NCBI GenBank assembly: GCA_010672825.2
Contig: JAAHFU020000001.1
Coordinates: 1 to 64,000 of the forward strand
Direction of reading: 5' to 3'
DNA: 64,000 bases
Source of the DNA: Leptolyngbya sp. SIO1E4
GTDB taxonomy: Bacteria > Cyanobacteriota > Cyanobacteriia > Phormidesmidales > Phormidesmidaceae
Below, in pieces: positions 37,951 through 45,527 of this stretch. Numbering within the stretch: position 1 is the stretch's first letter; every line of letters begins with the position of its first letter. A model generated the notes under the pieces. It did no database searches. It was given only the letters and a program-made list of their open reading frames with translations, and was not told the DNA's origin. A program made the translations under genes and the position numbers.

Positions 37951-37970
37951 GAAAATCAGATCTCAGATCA

Positions 37971-38966
37971 ATGAAAAATTTTGCTTACGGCCGCGTTAGC
38001 TCAGTTGAAGAGGCTGTTGACCGGGCCACTGGCTATCGCAACACTGTGTATATTGCTGGCGGCACAAATTTAGTCGATCGCCTGAAAGCATTTCTAGACG
38101 AGCACACCCAGCTGCTCGATATCTCTCGTCTAGAGATGAAAAGAATCGAACCCACCCCAGAAGGGGGATTAAAAGTGGGTGCGCTTGTCACCAACACAGA
38201 TTTCGCCAATCACGCTGAAGTTCGCCGTCAGTATCCGATGCTCAGTCGGGCTATTCTCTCTGGCGCTTCGCAACAAATCCGCAATATGGCCACCGTAGGC
38301 GGCAACCTGATGCAGCGCACACGCTGCCCCTACTATTACGATACGGCGTTTGCCTGTAATAAACGCCAGCCCGATACAGGATGTCCAGCCATTGATGGCG
38401 TTAATCGCATGCACGCCATCTTAGGGGCTAGCGAAAGGTGTGTGGCAGTTAATCCTTCCGATATGTCTGTCGCCTTAGCGGCCTTAGATGCGATCGTGGA
38501 AGTGCAAGGAGAGCAGGGTCAACGCGAAATTCCGTTAGTCGATTTCCATCGTCTGCCAGGCAATACCCCCGATCGCGATACCAACTTAGAGCCCGGCGAA
38601 TTGATTACCGCTGTGAGTTTACCCCCTCTCGCTTTTGCCCAATCAGGGGTTTATCTTAAGCTGCGCGATCGCGCGTCCTATGCCTTTGCGTTAGTCTCAG
38701 TCGCGGCGGCTTTAGAGCTCGCAGGCGACCAGATTCGGAACGCTCGCATTGCCTTGGGAGGGGTTGCTCACAAACCCTGGCGCGCCAGTGAAGCCGAAGC
38801 CTTTTTACAGGGTAAGACAGCCAATCCATCAACGTTTGAGCAAGCTGCAGACATGGCTCTTCAAGATGCCCAGCCGCTTTTATACAACGGCTTCAAAGTA
38901 GACCTTTCTAGACGAGCTATCCGTCGCGCACTCGCCGTTTCAGCCAGAGGAGGAGGTATCGCATGA
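37971..38966 (+). CDS. Molybdenum hydroxylase FAD-binding subunit (PaoB-like)
   Basis: Medium subunit of 331 residues. The FAD loops IAGGTNLVDRLK and TVGGNLMQRTRCPYY are intact; the cysteines of RTRCPYYYD and the following CNKRQPDTGCPA match the additional Fe-S-binding insert found in PaoB. Start at ATG 37971 (MKNFAYGRV), the usual family start. Downstream it overlaps the large subunit gene by 4 bp (ATGA), indicating translational coupling. Confidence 0.93.
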   Translation: MKNFAYGRVSSVEEAVDRATGYRNTVYIAGGTNLVDRLKAFLDEHTQLLDISRLEMKRIEPTPEGGLKVGALVTNTDFANHAEVRRQYPMLSRAILSGASQQIRNMATVGGNLMQRTRCPYYYDTAFACNKRQPDTGCPAIDGVNRMHAILGASERCVAVNPSDMSVALAALDAIVEVQGEQGQREIPLVDFHRLPGNTPDRDTNLEPGELITAVSLPPLAFAQSGVYLKLRDRASYAFALVSVAAALELAGDQIRNARIALGGVAHKPWRASEAEAFLQGKTANPSTFEQAADMALQDAQPLLYNGFKVDLSRRAIRRALAVSARGGGIA

Positions 38967-41092
38967 ATCAACTTATCGGGCCATCCGTGGGCCGCAAAGA
39001 CGGACGCGCCAAAGTCACGGGGGCGGCCACCTACGGGGCAGAACACCCACTTCCTGGCCTTGTTCACGGCTATTTAATTACGGCCAAAATTGCCCACGGA
39101 CGCATCCTCAATATCGATACTGCAGCCATTGAGCGATCGCCCGGCGTGATTGCTGTGTTCACCCATGAAAATATGCCGAGGGTGTTTGCCCCAGCCAACG
39201 ACTGGGCAAATGCCCAAATTTATGAAACGCGACTTCCTTTAGCGGACGATCTCGTTCATTATGCCGGTCAAATCATTGGTCTAGTCGTGGCCGATACCTT
39301 CGAGAGAGCCAGAGACGCGGCTCATTCGGCCCCGGTCGAATATCAACCCGACGCCGTACTCGTGGAGGCCGACAAAGCCACCTATGAAGATTCACCCCCC
39401 TGGTTTGGCGAAGATTTTCAGTTTCAGGAAGGGACGTTTGAAACCGGTGATTTCGCAGCGGCGACAGCAGGGGCTGCCATAGCTGTAGAAGCTACCTACA
39501 CCACCGAGACAGAACTGAACGCCCCCATGGAACCGCACGCGCTGGTGGCCCATTGGCAAACGAATGATTCGGTCACCATCTACGAACCGACTCAGTGGGT
39601 GAGAGTCTCCCAAGGGACCTATGCTGAGCTGTTCGGTCTCCCTACCGAGCGGGTTCGCATTGTCAGCCCTTATGTTGGCGGGGCCTTTGGGTCAAAGGCT
39701 TTTCCCTGGCCCCACGGCATTCTCTGCGTTGCGGCGGCTAGAGAACTTCAACGTCCGCTTAAAGTCGTCGTTTCGCGCCGTCAAATGACAGCGAATACCG
39801 GGCATCGATCGCAAACGGAACAAACGGTTGGCCTCGCCACCAACGAAACAGGTCAGCTCATCGCGATCGAACATACTGCTAGAACCTGCACGTCTCCGGT
39901 GGAGGTTTTTTCGGAACCCTGCACGGCGATTACCCCCGTCATGTACGCCACGCCGAATCTAAGACTAGGGCAAGAACTTGCTGTCCTGAACGTTGGCACA
40001 CCGACGTTTATGCGTGCCCCCGGAGAAGCCCCGGGCATGTTCGCTTTAGAATCGGCGATGGACGAACTCGCCTGGGAATTGGGACTAGACCCGGTGGCGT
40101 TGCGGTTACAGAACGAAACGCAAGCGCACCAGCGCCGGAAACAGCCCTTCTCTACAAAAAACTTTGCCGCCTGTTTAAGAACAGGGGCCGAAACGTTTGG
40201 CTGGAGCCAACGCCAGATGCAGCCGCGATCGCAGCAACGGGATAATCTTTTAGTCGGTTGGGGCATGGCTGCCGCCACCTTTCCCGGGTATCGAGGTGCT
40301 GCCGAAGCCAAAGTCCGCCTACTGCCCAATGAAACCGTCCATGTTTTAACATCAGCCAACGACATGGGGACGGGAGCTTACACCATGATCGCCATAACAG
40401 CGGCCGAAACGCTAGGGCTGCCCGTTGAAACTATTCAGGTTGAAATCGGCGACTCTGTCATGCCCGATGGAGGACTGGCAGGGGGCTCTCAAATGACTGC
40501 CACGCTTGCCCCTGCTGTGGTGAATGCTTGCCAAGCCGTGCTCGTAAGGGCCAACGCCGAAACCGCCCAACAAGCGTTTGCGTCCCTCCAGGCTTCCGGC
40601 AGGGCGGCCTATGAAGCCACGGGATCCGCTGCGCCCGGCGAAGAGGGCACCCAGTTTGCGTTTCAGTCTTGGGGGGCTCATTTCTGTGAGGTGACGGTTG
40701 ATGAAGAAATTGCTCGGCTACAGATAACGCGCTGGGTTTCAGTCATGGACGTGGGGCGAGTTGTCAATGCCAAAGCTGCCGCTTCACAGATTCGCGGCGG
40801 CATCATTATGGGCATCGGTTCGGCGCTCATGGAGGAATGTCATTTCGACCCAGCCAGTGGTCACCCTGTGGTGTACGACTTGGCAACCTATCACTTCCCA
40901 GCCCATGCCGATATCCCCCACATTGAGGTCACATTTGTCGGCGAACCGGATCTCAACTTTAATCCGCTGGGGGTTCGGGGTGTCGGTGAAATTGGCATCA
41001 TGGGCGTCGCGCCAGCCGTGGCAAATGCGGTCTATCACGCGACAGGTAAACGCATCCGCAGTTTGCCGATTCTTCCCGACAAGTTGATTTAG
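38963..41092 (+). CDS. Molybdenum hydroxylase large subunit (PaoC-like)
   Basis: Molybdopterin-binding catalytic subunit of 709 residues, containing the aldehyde oxidase a/b hammerhead (GRKDGRAKVTGAATYGAEH) followed by the cofactor domain. VGGAFGSK, FMRAPGEAPG and the C-terminal GVRGVGEIG are in place, the last with the catalytic glutamate. It lacks its own signal peptide, so export depends on the small subunit. Size and motifs fit PaoC, which oxidises aromatic and aliphatic aldehydes and hands electrons to oxygen or ferredoxin. Substrate is inferred only from the family. Confidence 0.93.
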   Translation: MNQLIGPSVGRKDGRAKVTGAATYGAEHPLPGLVHGYLITAKIAHGRILNIDTAAIERSPGVIAVFTHENMPRVFAPANDWANAQIYETRLPLADDLVHYAGQIIGLVVADTFERARDAAHSAPVEYQPDAVLVEADKATYEDSPPWFGEDFQFQEGTFETGDFAAATAGAAIAVEATYTTETELNAPMEPHALVAHWQTNDSVTIYEPTQWVRVSQGTYAELFGLPTERVRIVSPYVGGAFGSKAFPWPHGILCVAAARELQRPLKVVVSRRQMTANTGHRSQTEQTVGLATNETGQLIAIEHTARTCTSPVEVFSEPCTAITPVMYATPNLRLGQELAVLNVGTPTFMRAPGEAPGMFALESAMDELAWELGLDPVALRLQNETQAHQRRKQPFSTKNFAACLRTGAETFGWSQRQMQPRSQQRDNLLVGWGMAAATFPGYRGAAEAKVRLLPNETVHVLTSANDMGTGAYTMIAITAAETLGLPVETIQVEIGDSVMPDGGLAGGSQMTATLAPAVVNACQAVLVRANAETAQQAFASLQASGRAAYEATGSAAPGEEGTQFAFQSWGAHFCEVTVDEEIARLQITRWVSVMDVGRVVNAKAAASQIRGGIIMGIGSALMEECHFDPASGHPVVYDLATYHFPAHADIPHIEVTFVGEPDLNFNPLGVRGVGEIGIMGVAPAVANAVYHATGKRIRSLPILPDKLI

Positions 41093-41117
41093 AGCAATCA
41101 CCCATTGGCGAAATATG

Positions 41118-41216
41118 GCCCTGTGCATTTCGGTCAAGTACTGCTCTTTTGCTTAAGGGGAATAGGGAACAGGGAATAGGGAATAGAGCGTGCCTGACTC
41201 GACTACATGCCGCTAT
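41118..41216 (-). repeat. Variant repeat with GGGAATA heptamer core
   Basis: The outer parts resemble the minus-oriented dispersed repeat (TATGGCC, GTGCAT with GGTCAAG, and ATGCCGCTATG at the end), but the centre is four heptamers GGGAATA/GGGAACA (41158-41185) in place of the CCCTAGA/CCCCAAA type. The array itself is certain; its relation to the dispersed family is inference. Confidence 0.6.
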
Positions 41217-41407
41217 GTTTTGCACTGTGGCGAAAGAGCTGGGAGAGATTAGGGCTGATTCATTCAACAGAAAAAATACTCTGCATACCTACGAAGATGC
41301 CTAATCTCAGCCAAACCTTCAATGACTCAACCAACCGTCAGCTGGAACCAACCGTTAAGTCCACCTCATTGCCCCCTCCTTTCCGCGAGGTCCAGGACGG
41401 CGAACCT

Positions 41408-41449
41408 GGTTGACGGGGTCTGGGGGTAGCGAAATACCCCCAGTCAACC
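41408..41449. repeat. Inverted repeat, 15-bp stem with bulge
   Basis: GGTTGA ... CTGGGGGTA, loop GCGAAA, TACCCCCAG TCAACC. Two stem segments of 6 and 9 bp are perfectly complementary, separated on one side by CGGGGT. No T-run follows, so it is not a plain terminator. Confidence 0.7.
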
Positions 41450-41488
41450 TCACTACACATCATCAGAATTGTCGTCTTACCGCCCTCA

Positions 41489-41522
41489 CCTAAAAGTCCC
41501 CTAATCCCACGGGACTTTTAGG
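41489..41522. repeat. Perfect 12-bp inverted repeat
   Basis: CCTAAAAGTCCC, 10-nt loop, GGGACTTTTAGG; the stem extends by CTC/GAG beyond one A-C mismatch. It is 63 bp upstream of the xdhC start. Possible attenuator, RNA-processing site or palindromic repeat. Confidence 0.75.
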
Positions 41523-41584
41523 CGAGCAATGCGTAAGTTTTAGAAACGTCTCCTTAAAGTTAATTGTGCAGGAAAATCGCAATC

Positions 41585-42751
41585 ATGCATGAATTAGAAG
41601 CGATTATTTTAGCTAACGAAAAGAGTCGGCAAAAGGGCGAAACGACCTTCTTAGCCACAATTGTGAACACGGTTGGCTCTACCTATCGTCAAAAGGGGGC
41701 CAAAATGCTGATTCATGAAACGGGCGAAATGGTCGGAACCTTAAGCGGGGGGTGTGTCGAAAACGATATTTTTCAGTACACTCAGCGAATCATTCAAGAA
41801 CCTCTGATCATTGAATACGATGCAACTAAAGTAGAAGAAGACCTAATCTGGGGGTTTGGATTGGGGTGCAACGGTGCCGTGACAATCCTCTTAGAAAAGC
41901 TCAATCAGCCCGATATCCTTTCTCCTCTCAACTTAATCTCACAATGCCTGAAAAAGAAAGAAATTGGCGCGATCGCGACCATCTTTTCCATCACACGAGA
42001 AATAGACCTAAAGATAGGGGCACGGTTTGTTCTTTATCCCGACGATACAACGGACACCGACATTCAAAATCGTACTCTTGTTGAAGCGATCGCCCACGAT
42101 ACAATTAGAGCTAAAGCAAGTCAAAAATCAACGGTCAATCAATATCAACTACCCTCAGGTAGCATTGACGTTTTTATTGATGTTATTCACCCTCCCCGGT
42201 CTTTAATCGTATTTGGGGCAGGGCGAGATGCTTTACCCGTCGTCACATTGGCTAAAGCGATTGGCTGGCAGGTAACTGTAGTGGATTGTCGCGCGTTACC
42301 AGAAACATACCAAAGGTTTGCGATCGCTGATGAAATTATCCTCACCCGTCGCGATATTCTTAACCGACAGCTATCCATCAATGAAAATACCGCAGCGGTT
42401 GTAATGACCCATAACTATTTAGACGATTTTGAAATTATTAAATGGCTACTGCCTACCCCAATCCCTTACTTAGGCGTAATGGGTTCAAAAAATCGAATTG
42501 CTAATATCATGAAGCAATTGAATCCTACATCGGCTCAACTCAAAAAAGTATATAGCCCGGTTGGATTAGATATTGGGGCCGATACGCCAGCAGAGATTGC
42601 CACCGCGATCGTTGCTGAAATTCAAGCCGTCTTGGCAAAGCGTAACGGTGGTTTCAGCAAACATCGCCACCAACCTCTTCACGTCAGAGATGATATTCAA
42701 TACAAGCCAATAAGTTCATCAGAGAAAGTCAAGATACTTGAATATAAATAA
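41585..42751 (+). CDS. xdhC: XdhC/CoxI family molybdenum hydroxylase maturation factor
   Basis: Binds molybdenum cofactor, helps its sulphuration and insertion into xanthine-dehydrogenase-type enzymes (PaoD function). The N-terminal XdhC/CoxI motif GTLSGGCVEND and the C-terminal Rossmann domain FGAGRDALPVV and VMTHNYLDDFE are clear, ending with GLDIGADTPAEIA. ATG 41585 has AGGAAA 8 bp upstream; the frame is open to 41564. It follows the structural genes after the repeat-rich gap, and mocA follows 64 bp later. It should serve the adjacent PaoABC-like enzyme. Confidence 0.93.
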   Translation: MHELEAIILANEKSRQKGETTFLATIVNTVGSTYRQKGAKMLIHETGEMVGTLSGGCVENDIFQYTQRIIQEPLIIEYDATKVEEDLIWGFGLGCNGAVTILLEKLNQPDILSPLNLISQCLKKKEIGAIATIFSITREIDLKIGARFVLYPDDTTDTDIQNRTLVEAIAHDTIRAKASQKSTVNQYQLPSGSIDVFIDVIHPPRSLIVFGAGRDALPVVTLAKAIGWQVTVVDCRALPETYQRFAIADEIILTRRDILNRQLSINENTAAVVMTHNYLDDFEIIKWLLPTPIPYLGVMGSKNRIANIMKQLNPTSAQLKKVYSPVGLDIGADTPAEIATAIVAEIQAVLAKRNGGFSKHRHQPLHVRDDIQYKPISSSEKVKILEYK

Positions 42752-42815
42752 TTCGCTTCTGTCAGTGGTATACCCATTGTCCATGACGCTGTAGCATCAC
42801 CCCACAGGATAAAAG

Positions 42816-43418
42816 GTGAATAAACCATCAGTTGCGGTGATTATCCTCGCTGCCGGTGCCTCAAGACGAATGGGGCAACCCAAGCAATTATTGCCCTACC
42901 GAGGCCAAATTTTACTGGGTCATGTCATTCAATGCGCGCTGGCGTCTTCATGCAGCCCAGTCGTTGTCGTATTAGGGGCCCATGCCGATAAAATAGCGCC
43001 CGAAATAGCACATTTCCCTATAGAGATTGTCAACAATTCTGATTGGAATCAAGGGATGAGCAGTTCTATCCAATGCGGGCTTAATTATCTTAAAGACAGA
43101 TCTATAGAGGGAATAGTTTTCCTAACCTGTGATCAACCATTTATTTCAACTGACATCATCGAGCAGCTAATCGATCTTTACACTCAATCAAATAAAGCAA
43201 TCATTGCCAGCCAGTACGGAGAAATCATCGGGATACCGGCTTTATTTACCCGCAGTGCCTGGCCAGAACTCATACAGCTAAAAGGTGACTCTGGCGCTAA
43301 GAGTATCATCCAAAAAAATCGAGATCGCGTGGCCACGATAAAATTCTTCCAAGGCCGCATCGATTTAGATACACCTGCAGAATATCAACAGTTCATCTCA
43401 GAAAGGAATGTGGTTTGA
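42816..43418 (+). CDS. mocA: Molybdenum cofactor nucleotidyltransferase (MocA-like)
   Basis: MobA-like NTP transferase of 200 residues, starting at GTG 42816 with AGGA upstream. The glycosyltransferase-A-type nucleotide loop LAAGASRRMGQPKQLLPYRG and the TCDQPF metal-binding motif are intact. Members next to xdhC convert Mo-molybdopterin to its cytosine dinucleotide, the cofactor form used by PaoC/CoxL enzymes. Cytidylyl specificity is inferred from context. Confidence 0.88.
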   Translation: MNKPSVAVIILAAGASRRMGQPKQLLPYRGQILLGHVIQCALASSCSPVVVVLGAHADKIAPEIAHFPIEIVNNSDWNQGMSSSIQCGLNYLKDRSIEGIVFLTCDQPFISTDIIEQLIDLYTQSNKAIIASQYGEIIGIPALFTRSAWPELIQLKGDSGAKSIIQKNRDRVATIKFFQGRIDLDTPAEYQQFISERNVV

Positions 43419-43437
43419 AAGAAAGCTGTTAGCGCTT

Positions 43438-43690
43438 CTATCTCTTACCTAAACCGCCCCAGACTTTAACTCGAACAACTGCACGTTTACCCGCAGCGGA
43501 AAATTGAGCAGAAGCATTATCAAATTGAAGCTGTTCCCCTGGCAGTAAGGCCGTTCTTGGGCATGATTAACGACGTGATCTTCTGGCCACGATTTCTTGT
43601 GATGGATTTGGAAATCACTAAGGCTGAGGTAGAGCATGTTGTTGCTATCGACAAACGGATGTGCCAAACTCCGTTTCTTGATATTGCAAC
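43438..43690 (-). pseudogene. Possible 3' gene remnant with frameshift
   Basis: On the minus strand two overlapping frames look protein-like but do not join: one gives SNNMLYLSLSDFQIHHKKSW, and about 30 codons later another frame gives LLPGEQLQFDNASAQFSAAG, continuing to a TAG at 43440-43438. Read together they look like the last 75-80 residues of a protein broken by a frameshift. I do not recognise the family. It lies just beyond, and partly overlaps, the end of the P460-family gene. Confidence 0.3.
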
Positions 43691-44322
43691 TGTCTTGTTT
43701 GGGCGGCAGCGAGTAGGGCTGGCAGCGTAAATAGGTAATCACGATCGCGCACCATGGTGTGGCAGCCGATGCAAGACCCTTGGCCGCTGGAAACTAAGGA
43801 CCCTTCTGGGCTGTACCAAGCTGATCGCCACTCACCGCTATCTTCATTAACTCTCCAGCCATCCCGTTTTTCGCGGATGAACACATTGTTGAGTCGGGTC
43901 GGTGTCAGGCGTCCGTCGTTGCTCTGCTGAGCAGCGTGTGTTTCCATTACCAGCACGGTTCCACTGGGTACGATATCGCTGGTTTGCAACGCATCCAAAG
44001 CAGCCGAGTTTACATACATTTTTCTGACGATGCGGCTGTTTGGGCAATCTACCGTGGCGTACTGGACAAATTGCTGCCGGTAATCCGCAGGAAACGCCAC
44101 CCGCGTCGAGGTTCCAGCATCAGCGGGGGCCTCGTCATACTCCGCATCAGCGTAGGGATCTTGATGAGGATTTGAACCCTCGTAGTTTGCCGAAACTGGC
44201 TGCTGATAGACGTCACCTAAGCTTTGCAGAGCGTGGGGTGAGGTGAGGTTGGTGAAGGTGATCGCGACACCGACGGATAGACCCAAAAGAATTAGCCAGG
44301 AAATCCATTTGGCGCGTGTCAT
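43645..44322 (-). CDS. Cytochrome P460-family c-type haem protein
   Basis: Exported or membrane-anchored protein of 225 residues. An N-terminal helix (WISWLILLGLSVGVAITF) is followed by a P460-type domain: YRQQFVQYATVDCP, RKMYVN, GTVLVMETH, GEWRSAWYSPEGS. The c-type haem motif CIGCH is near residue 190. P460 cytochromes oxidise hydroxylamine; many homologues are generic haem proteins, and I do not see the cross-linking Lys with certainty. It is divergent from the first LysR gene. Confidence 0.85.
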   Translation of the reverse strand: MTRAKWISWLILLGLSVGVAITFTNLTSPHALQSLGDVYQQPVSANYEGSNPHQDPYADAEYDEAPADAGTSTRVAFPADYRQQFVQYATVDCPNSRIVRKMYVNSAALDALQTSDIVPSGTVLVMETHAAQQSNDGRLTPTRLNNVFIREKRDGWRVNEDSGEWRSAWYSPEGSLVSSGQGSCIGCHTMVRDRDYLFTLPALLAAAQTRQLQYQETEFGTSVCR

Positions 44323-44353
44323 TGTATAGCCTCTTGAGTTTAGTGCGGGAAGA

Positions 44354-44413
44354 AGGGTTTAAGGTTTAGGATTTGAGGTCTAGGGCATGTTTGATTCACA
44401 TGAGAAACGCTAT
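44354..44413 (-). repeat. Heptamer-core dispersed repeat, decayed copy H
   Basis: Minus orientation, half copy: drifted heptamers GGGTTTA, AGGTTTA, GGATTTG, AGGTCTA, then CATGTTTGATT and a CGCTATGG end. Confidence 0.55.
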
Positions 44414-44560
44414 GGTTTTCACCTCAGGAAAAACTTCAGTTTCCAAATCGGAGATGGGGTAAGTGCAAGTCCCTAAAATGTGATTTGTAGAAGCTGTTTC
44501 CCGTTTCCCAACATAGACAGGTGAGAATAATACTGTCCAATGCTTTTTAGGTCGGTATTG

Positions 44561-44575
44561 ATAGCATTCAGCTAT
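44561..44575. promoter_or_regulatory. LysR-type operator ATAG-N7-CTAT (LysR1)
   Basis: ATAGCATTCAGCTAT is a T-N11-A dyad, the classic LysR-type box, ending four bases before the ATG of the first LysR gene. The second LysR gene has the same form, so it is likely autoregulatory and may also control the divergent P460 gene. Confidence 0.6.
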
Positions 44576-44579
44576 TACT

Positions 44580-45527
44580 ATGGATATCTATTCCCTGCGT
44601 TATTTTGTCGCGGTGGCAGAAGACCTCAACTTTGGTCGAGCCGCTGCCCGATTGCATATCACTCAACCCGCTTTGAGTCGGCATATTCACCGGCTAGAAG
44701 AAACGCTGAACGTGCAGCTGTTGCACCGAACTAAACGAACCGTAGAACTAACCGAAGCAGGGGCAGCCCTGTTAGTCGAAGCTCGCAAAATACTAGAGCA
44801 AGTTGAATCCGCGATCCGTGTGGTACAACAAATTGCGCAAGGGGAAAGGGGCTCCCTGCGGATTGCCTTTACCCCCTCCTCCATGCACACGGTTTTACCC
44901 GAGATTTTGAAGCACTTTTGCGATCGCTATCCCAACGTCAAACTGGCGATGAGCGAATTGTGTACGCGTGATCAGGTGAAGGCGCTACAGGCAGAAACCA
45001 TCGATGTCGGATTGCTACATCCGCCAATCAGTGACCCTTTTCTCAAACTGCATCCGCTGCCAGGTGAGCGATTAGTGGTAGCCCTGCCTCACACGCATGT
45101 GCTAGCGCCGCAACCAGAGGTACCACTGAAGTCCCTGAGTAATGAGCCTTTTATCCTGCATCCTCGCCAGGAAGGGCCGACACTCTATGACAAAATCCTC
45201 AGCCTGTGTAGGGATGCCGGATTCGAACCTCACATTATTCATGGAGACGTCAAACATCAAGCGCGGGTTGGGTTAGTGGCTGCTGGAATGGGCATCACGT
45301 TTGTGCCTGAAAGCTTGCAACACGCGAGTCTCACAGGGGTGTCGTATTGCAGACTCAGGGATGAATCTCCAGAACTCCAGTTAGCTGTCGCTTGGCGGCA
45401 AACGCAGGAATCTCCAGTCCTTCAACAATTCCTGCAAGTGGTGGAAGAAACGACTGGCGGAAACCCATTGTCGACGACAAGAGAACGCAATCAAAATCCG
45501 ACAGCTGACGAGGAGCTAACTGCCTGA
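44580..45527 (+). CDS. LysR-family regulator (LysR1)
   Basis: 315 residues. The winged HTH (residues 1-60) contains LRYFVAVAEDLNFGRAAARL and TQPALSRHIHRLEE; the effector domain starts GSLRIAFTPSSMHTVLPEIL. It is about half identical by eye to the second LysR gene at 47003. Proteins of this group (CatR/CbbR/BenM-like) often control aromatic-acid catabolism. The C-terminal 25 or so residues extend past the usual end and overlap, convergently, the beta-propeller gene. Confidence 0.93.
   Translation: MDIYSLRYFVAVAEDLNFGRAAARLHITQPALSRHIHRLEETLNVQLLHRTKRTVELTEAGAALLVEARKILEQVESAIRVVQQIAQGERGSLRIAFTPSSMHTVLPEILKHFCDRYPNVKLAMSELCTRDQVKALQAETIDVGLLHPPISDPFLKLHPLPGERLVVALPHTHVLAPQPEVPLKSLSNEPFILHPRQEGPTLYDKILSLCRDAGFEPHIIHGDVKHQARVGLVAAGMGITFVPESLQHASLTGVSYCRLRDESPELQLAVAWRQTQESPVLQQFLQVVEETTGGNPLSTTRERNQNPTADEELTA

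Larger units (their letters stand above)
41093..41584. other. Repeat-rich gap inside the molybdenum hydroxylase operon
   Basis: 492 bp between the large subunit and xdhC. It holds a heptamer array (41158-41185), a repeat-like unit around it, and two strong inverted repeats (41408-41449, 41489-41522). I find no gene. Its composition suggests it was acquired after the operon formed. Confidence 0.55.

Noticed and set aside
40761-41087. Frames inside the molybdenum hydroxylase large subunit gene on both strands
   Set aside because: They lie within conserved catalytic sequence and have no supporting motif.
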